64,000 nucleotides of DNA from Sipunculus nudus (lineage: Eukaryota > Annelida > Sipuncula > Golfingiida > Sipunculidae), in NCBI GenBank assembly GCA_026874595.1, contig CM049317.1, forward strand, positions 1,107,108 through 1,171,107, read 5' to 3'. Shown here piece after piece: positions 57,661 to 64,000 of the stretch (position 1 is its first letter; every line of letters begins with the position of its first letter). Position numbers and translations under genes: made by a program. Under the pieces are notes generated by a model. It searched no databases. It saw only the letters and a list, made by a program, of their open reading frames with translations, and was not told the origin of the DNA.

Positions 57661-58655
57661 GAAAATGGTGGCGGTTACCTCCACCAAAAAAATCTTTAAT
57701 AAAAGAGTAATTGTAAATGCCAAAAGTAAAGTTTGCAAATGTCAAACTCGAAAGGAGGCACAACAATCCAGGAAAATGTCCACCTGGCTCGTACTAATTA
57801 AAAGTCAAGAAACAGGGCCTAGATATCAAAATAAGCAGTTTTTATTCTCATTCTCTGAAGGTCGGTTCTATGCTTCATTTGTTTATCGACTGGCAATTGA
57901 AGAATGTGTTGGTCCTCCAAGGGCACACTTGTGGTTTTGTATTCACTGATGTGGGGTCGGCAAATAAGTTAAATATTTCTGTTTCTTAATGGAGAACCAC
58001 ATTTACAAAAATACATTTATGAGACAAGGTGGGTATAAAAATGATCCTGGGTAAAATAACCCTCTGGACACTGGAATATTTGCAAACTAGTGTTTAGTCT
58101 CAGAAGAAGAAGAACAGATGTGGCCAAAGGCCTTCTGTAGAACTACCAAAATAATTATGGGAGTGTTAATGTAAAACCAACTGATAACGTAATAAATAAA
58201 TGACTGATAACGTACCACTAACCAATAATGTAATGCAAAATCAAACGATAATGTAACTGATTTCCCTAGCCGTTAACGTAAAAACAGAATTAATTGGCAA
58301 AGTAAAAACATTTCATTGAACCTGACCACACCAAATTGGACCTTTCGCATGCTTCTTGGACAATACATGCATTTTTTTAGCTCAGTTGACCATAGGTCAT
58401 CAGAGCATTAGTAACCACCCCTTGTCCGTCCGAGCACAAATCGGTCTCTTTCGCGTCGCACATTTCATATCTTGTATTATGATTATATAGCACTACTTAG
58501 GACATCTAAAGTTCAGAACATTTCAGAATGATAAATACAAACCAGTGGGGGATCCAGAAATTTCAGAATTAAGGCTGGGGGGGGGGGGGGGGTCAATACT
58601 GGGTATGATTAAAAATAAAGTTCTTAAATTGCGCATTTCAGTTTTTGTTTTGTGT

Positions 58656-58659
<4 letters not shown>

Positions 58660-58720
<61 letters not shown>
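58660..58720. repeat. (TA)n microsatellite
   Basis: About 60 bp of TA repeats within the foldback element. Confidence 0.95.
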
Positions 58721-58722
<2 letters not shown>

Positions 58723-59591
58723 AATGTCGCGCTCCATCTTCCGATCTTAAGAAGGACCGACCCAATATCCGATCATGATCTGCCGATGCATTCCTACAGC
58801 TTTGAATTAATAGAAAGAAAAAAAAAAGAAATAAATAGTAGTTTCTCTTCTACGAGTATTATAATTTGTATATTTTATGGTATTATGTGTGTAAAGAAGC
58901 TGATGTGTGGAAAGGTATAAACCTGCAAAGGTTCTATACCTTGTACAATGATTTTTATTTTCATTTTTATTTTTTAAATAGATTTAAATATGTGAATATT
59001 TTTCGGTATTTTTTTGTCTTATTTTATGTGTATAAAAAACAAAATAGAAAACAAATGTGTATAAAATATTACCAAAATCAGTAATTGAACATAGGGAGAT
59101 CGGCATGTGCAAAGTTGATATTGTTGATTGGTAATTTGGCCTGACCCATCTTAAAATGGGTCTGAACCAATAACTGACGTGAAAATTATTATCAATTTTA
59201 GTAAATTACATCGGGATAAGGGCATGTTCCAGGATGACACTGTTGATTCGTTGTTGGGTCTGATAATAAACAAAGAGATAGAAACGAATAATTTGATAAT
59301 CCCATTGCTAAAAAAATAAAAAGAGGTCTGCAAAAAAAATTAAAAATGAATAAATGGGGAATAGATAACATATATCAGAAACATGGCAAAAGGTCTAATC
59401 TCTCTTATTCAAGTATCGCTTTGTTAATCTGACATCGAGTGTATATCTAAGAGGTGGAGCATGGTGGTGTGAAAGACACAGAACGAGACACATAACTATT
59501 GTACTGGTTCCCGCGTCCAATTGTTTGCATGCTAGATGTTGTATGCTAGATATAGGGGAGCAGGGAACCAGCCTAGTTATCATTTGTAAGA

Positions 59592-60032
59592 TCGCGAGGC
59601 AACGCGAAAAGATCGCGAGGGAACGCGAAAAGATCGCGAGGGAACGCGATATTATCGCGAGGGAACGCGAAAGAAATCGCGAGGGAACGCGAAAAGATCG
59701 CGAGGGAACGTGAAATGATCCCGAGGGAACGCGAAAAGATCGCGAGGGAACGCGAAAAGGTCGCGAAGGAACGCAAAAAGATCGCGAGGGAACGCAAAAG
59801 ATCGCGAGGGAACGCGAAATTATCGCGAGGGAACGCGAAATGATCGCGAGGGAACGCGAAAAAGATGGCGAGGGAACGCGAAAAAGATGGCGAAGGAACG
59901 CGAAAAGATCGTGAGGGAACGCGAAAAGATCACGTGGGAACGCGAAATTATCGCGAGGGAACGCGAAAAGATCGCGAGGGAACGCGAAATTATCGCGAGG
60001 GAACGCGAAAAGATCGCGAGGGAACGCGATAT
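59592..60032 (+). repeat. 21-bp CpG-rich array, right arm
   Basis: About 21 units of AAAAGATCGCGAGGGAACGCG. The period of 21 keeps frames open (AREREKI, REGTRKD), but it lies in a transposon arm and is not called coding. Confidence 0.9.
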
Positions 60033-60085
60033 TTACCCAGAAAAAAAATATCACGTATGTCAATTTAGGGGCTCCATAGTTTGTA

Positions 60086-60104
60086 ATATATATATATATA
60101 TATA

Positions 60105-60136
<32 letters not shown>
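60086..60136. repeat. (TA)n microsatellite
   Basis: TA repeats with one C interruption, directly after the right end of the foldback element. Confidence 0.95.
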
Positions 60137-60141
<5 letters not shown>

Positions 60142-61055
60142 TCTGTGTATGATGGGATGTTTTCTGGTATATCCAAGGTCCATTCGTCCGTCCGTCCGTT
60201 AACTTTCAGTATTACCAGGATAACTAACCAGGAAAATGATGGATCATAATAATTAATCAATATAATACGATCTCAAATGAATTACATGTGATTTCCAGGA
60301 AAGTCCACCCATATATAACGAGGTCAGAGGTCATTAGAGTTTGCTGGTGCCGTGATGACTTCCCATAAGTCTGATGGGAATTTATGAAAGTCATTATTGA
60401 TATTAACACTTACAGTTTCATACCCGTATTACATTCCCAGCTAAATTCACGCATATGTTATTAGGTCAGAGGTCACAAGATAAGCGACGGACGTATTTTG
60501 CACCATTTGCGCTACTCTTTGTTTTATTTTCATTGTAATTTCCACAATTATTAAGGAAATCTATAAAACACAGGAGAACAGTATTTGGGTTCATTTTGTT
60601 ATAATGATAACTTTATGAATCTTAATGTTATCTGAATGGATATATGTAAAAAGCCCCAACATAAAACGATAACCAATGAATTACCTTTTGAGATATTGAA
60701 CCCCAGTGAGACTTTAAACTCCAAGAGTCTGCTTAGCATGAAATTAGCCATGTAAACGTTAGTTCAGGTATTTTAAAAAGAGCTGTCAGAATATTTAAAA
60801 AATCAAACAGGGACGCCACCTGCCGGTAGCAATGACTATGTAAAGTGTTACTGACATTAAAAAATACACGTGGGGCTTAATCTATTAATATTTTGAAAGT
60901 TTAAATTGAATAAAAATGTAACTGTTGATTTTTTATCCCATGCTTAAGTTACGTTTTCATACTTAAACACTCAGATTATACTTTCAGCAGAGTATAATAT
61001 TTCAGAGTATATCATGTTAATCTTATTATACTTAAATTTTCGGTTTGCTAGTTTA
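60137..61055. other. Intergenic, nothing recognised
   Basis: AT-rich sequence with short ORFs only; (GTCC)n near 60186. Confidence 0.5.
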
Positions 61056-61057
61056 AT

Positions 61058-61405
61058 AGATGCGGGGATTGCCGTGTGGCATACGGTTTGTAAGGTCATT
61101 TGTTAAAGCCGGGAGATCGTGAGTTCGAATTGCAGCCGAGGCGGTGAGATCTTCAGGGTGAGCGATCTGCAGGCTTAATGAGGAAGTCGTGTCAAACGGC
61201 CATGTATTACCCTCAAAAGAGTGCGCTTTTCGGGGGCTTCTCGTTGGTATGACCCAGTAATGGGGACGATTATACACCAAGGGCCCGCAGGTGCAGTAGT
61301 AACCGGGCCGAGTTGTCCCAGGATATAAAATGAGAGGAAGCGTGTGATACTGCCCTGTCAGGTAGTCCGACACCGGAATGGAATTTTGTAGATGTATATA
61401 TATTT
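61058..61405 (+). mobile_element. tRNA-derived SINE
   Basis: The head GTGTGGCATACGGTTTGTAA with GAGTTCGAATTGC (B-box-like, about 61121) is tRNA-like. A body of about 230 bp follows, ending CACCGGAATGGAATTTTGTA and GATGTATATATAT. The tail is shared with 57460-57660, which confirms a repeated family. Not identified by name. Confidence 0.6.
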
Positions 61406-61764
61406 AGTTAAGCTAGCATAAAAATAGCGACAGCTTGTCACCCCAAACGTCGATTTTAGATGGACTGAAGACGATGGGGTGACAGTACAAGCTATTGGGT
61501 TCGCATCAATTCTAGTATGTGCAGATGTGCACGCCATTTCTGACACTACTTTTTCATTTTCATCCACTTCTCGAACTGTCATTTTCCTGAGTTAAGACAA
61601 AAAGTGACGTTATTCTGTTGGGGAAAATAATAATTATTACATCCACGGTTGACTTACGTGTAAACGTGCAGCAGTTTTTAATTCCGAGGCTGGTTTTACT
61701 CGAAAAACTCGTCTCCACGTCTGTCAGCGGGAGAATCATAACTTCCGGTAGGGGATTTCCATAC

Positions 61765-63328
61765 GGCTATGTGTAAAACTCGGAAGTCCGAAGTCGGAAG
61801 CAAGGACTTTTTTAAAGCAATGATCGAAGCATAATTAAAATGCTACTACATCAATGGAAAGAACCTTTTTATTTTTATTGATAGAATAAGGTCTTTTCTA
61901 TCATCATGTAAAATAATCAAAGTTATCCATCCGAAGTTAATGACTAGTTTTTGCTCGGAAATGCCCGGATATGGTCCAAATGTGTAAAACTCGGAAGCCA
62001 GTAATGGCATATGCACTGGTCATCATATCGTCAGCAAACGTGTCAAGCATTTTCAATTTCTTCAGTATCATGTATTTTTCATAAATTCAATCTGTTTTGT
62101 AACATTCATGATGCAGTTTTTTTTTTTAAATAATATATTATATTGATATTTTATTTCATTTTGTAAAACAAGATTATTTTAACTCATCAATATTTTACGC
62201 TGTTACCGCATTTTATGTTGATGGAAACATGAAAAAAATAAAGGTTTTGATAATATTTTATACATGTGCCCCTATAAAAATCACCGTGATAATATCATAG
62301 AGACTTAAACAGAAAATTTGACAGAACCAACCCGTCCAGTTAATGTTTTTACAAGTTGTTTCGAACAAAATATTTTATTTTTTATGTATAAATTGAAAAA
62401 CATTTTCCTCTTCCATTGACCAAAAAAATTCATCAGGATTATGAATCTCTTAGACTCTTATCTATTATGTAATACTTTTTATGCCAAATATTATTTTACA
62501 TTTCATGGTCCGGTTGCATTTATATATATATATATATTATGTAAACAAAATTGTAAATTCTTATCGAGATCCTTGTAATCTAACAGTAATATGAAGTTGA
62601 AGGGAGCAAATTCTGGTTATATGCCCTTATAATGCAATCAGTTGCAAACATACTTTAATATATTAATAAATATCCATATATTTGAAGCTGAAATGTGATG
62701 TTGAAACATCAGGAGTGAAATTAATATAATATAAATATCGAAATTGATAAAGTTTGAAAGAAAGAGTCAAAAACTTGTAAAAGAATTAATTTTAGTTTTT
62801 AAAAAAATTTGCTTAAATTTGTAAATCGATCAGATTTTATAATAAAACATGATATATATTATCTGGACTGTTGTATCCCTTTTCTAAGATATAAATGTAA
62901 CATTTTTTTTAAATATCGTTGAACATATTGAAAGACATTTCGTTTTGCATATGATACATGTATGTTTGTTCCAGCGATGACCTTCTGGGATATATTGAAT
63001 TTTCATATTTATTCAACGTATGGAAAATATATTACAATATATTTTATTTTGAATGACATCGTAATTTATAACTGTATTTTTAATGCCGTACATGGGTTAA
63101 TCATACCATATTTATTATTCAGTGGTGCATCCATAGAGGGCGTGCCCGTTCAGACGTAATATCTCTTAATTTTCATTTCTTTTCCAGATTACTTTATTTA
63201 TTCCCTAGCAATTTCATTATTATATTTATTACTTTCCAATTCATAAATTGGTGATTTACTCCACTGAGAGAGCATCCAGATATATACTAGTATAATAAGA
63301 GAGGAAGTATTTCCGATAATAACACCGA

Positions 63329-63380
<52 letters not shown>

Positions 63381-63795
63381 TTTACAAATAAAAAAATAAG
63401 AACTTATAGTTTTCCGATTATGTATCATGTATTGCATTATACACTCATTAAAAGCAGAATCATGCATAAGCAATTTAATATATGCATGCAACTATAATTA
63501 TAATGAAACTGCATTTTGGGCAAAGTGCGTCTCTGTGACTTCCGAGTTATACACATTGGATATCATCCAAGCACTTCTGACTGACTTCCGAGATGGCTTC
63601 CGAGCACAAAATCTTCCATAACGTTCAGATTAAACAATGGATAACTATTATTCTTCACAGAATGATAAAAAAAGATCTTATTCTATCGGGGAAAAAACAA
63701 AACGGTATTGAAACGTTAGCATTTTGTATATGCTTTAAACTGCTTTCGTTGGTTTCCGGCTTCCGGCTTCCGACTTCCAAGTTTACATACACGAC
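61765..63795. mobile_element. Inverted-repeat element, about 2 kb, diverged arms
   Basis: The left arm (about 61765-62020: AAACTCGGAAGTCCGAAGTCGGAAGC ..., GATAGAATAAGGTCTTTT, AGTTATCCAT, GCTCGG) is matched in reverse complement by the right arm (about 63560-63795: TTCCGGCTTCCGACTTCCAA, AAAAGATCTTATTCTATC, ATGGATAACT, CCGAGC). No coding sequence is recognised in the AT-rich centre. Confidence 0.5.
63331..63376. repeat. (TA)n microsatellite
   Basis: About 23 TA dinucleotides inside the inverted-repeat element. Confidence 0.95.
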
Positions 63796-64000
63796 CGCGC
63801 CATGACACATTTAGTTTTGAATGAGAAGTACCGCTTCACGTGAATCGGTGCCACAATGATGAAAGAAGGTAATAATTGTAATTATTTTTGTGTAACAACA
63901 TTTTTTCTTCGATATTTAGCGCATATAATACGACTATATAAGCCTGTGATGCCAAATAATACCAGACAGCAAATATTTTGATCCGACCCTTAGAATGGGC

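Larger units (their letters stand above)
56110..60076. mobile_element. 3.97-kb foldback DNA transposon with TA target duplication
   Basis: The left end TA|TGGAGCCCCTAAAATGACAT and the right end TGTCAATTTAGGGGCTCCA|TA are inverted. Just inside each end is an array of the 21-bp unit AAAAGATCGCGAGGGAACGCG (about 7 units left, about 21 right, opposite orientation). An inner inverted block follows (CTGGTTCC...CCCCTATAT, near 56318 and 59560). The TA duplication suggests a Tc1/mariner-type relative. No intact transposase is seen in the 2.8-kb centre, which holds TA microsatellites and a SINE tail. Confidence 0.68.

Noticed and set aside
57473-57949. 158-codon ORF as a gene
   Set aside because: Its first third is a SINE fragment shared with 61058-61405, and the remainder has no recognisable domain.
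59395-60068. 222-codon minus ORF and AREREKI-type ORFs
   Set aside because: Products of the 21-bp array within the arm of a foldback transposon.

Overview
This window looks like AT-rich, intron-rich, repeat-dense nuclear DNA from an invertebrate animal. A bivalve mollusc is my best guess. The genes are split by GT-AG introns of 0.5-17 kb, minisatellites and foldback DNA transposons are abundant, and two Mab-21/cGAS-like genes sit in tandem, a family known to be greatly expanded in bivalves. The species cannot be fixed from the sequence alone. I see no bacterial operons, rRNA, tRNA genes or CRISPR arrays.

The only intact genes I can support are two paralogous plus-strand genes for Mab-21-type nucleotidyltransferases (cGAS-like receptor family). 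Gene A has exons 9690-10191, 27329-27738 and 39675-40124 (453 aa). Gene B has exons 42375-42861, 43358-43767 and 48370-48783 (436 aa). Both have three exons, intron phases 1 and 0, and a 410-nt middle exon, and both keep the GSS...ExD motif and a third acidic residue. They differ at the C-terminus: B ends in a membrane helix with a short basic tail, while A ends in a polar tail. B has a kappaB-like site just upstream of a strong TATA box.

The non-coding DNA is organised around these exons in an unusual way. The start of each gene A exon has tandem duplicates upstream. Exon 3 is the extreme case: about 60 copies of a 67-bp unit, each with a good 3' splice site plus the first ~20 nt of the exon. 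In gene B a 27-bp array begins within about 10 bp of the exon 2 donor and reverses orientation inside, so the pre-mRNA could fold into a long hairpin. A 30-bp array with a CACGTG E-box in most units lies between the two genes.

Layout: 1-2400 nothing recognised; 2400-4320 dispersed repeats with a GGTGGCGCCACC palindrome; 4876-6825 a TA-flanked foldback transposon; 7417-8517 a palindromic repeat pair; 9690-40124 gene A, whose introns hold a 33-bp minisatellite (15.1-18.9 kb), a 0.9-kb direct duplication, a Helitron-like element, a decayed THAP-containing element and the 67-bp array; 40.1-41.3 kb minisatellites; 42375-48783 gene B with two intronic arrays; 48.8-64 kb mostly mobile-element territory (second inverted Helitron-like copy, hAT-like TIR element, 3.97-kb foldback element, tRNA-derived SINE, one more inverted-repeat element).
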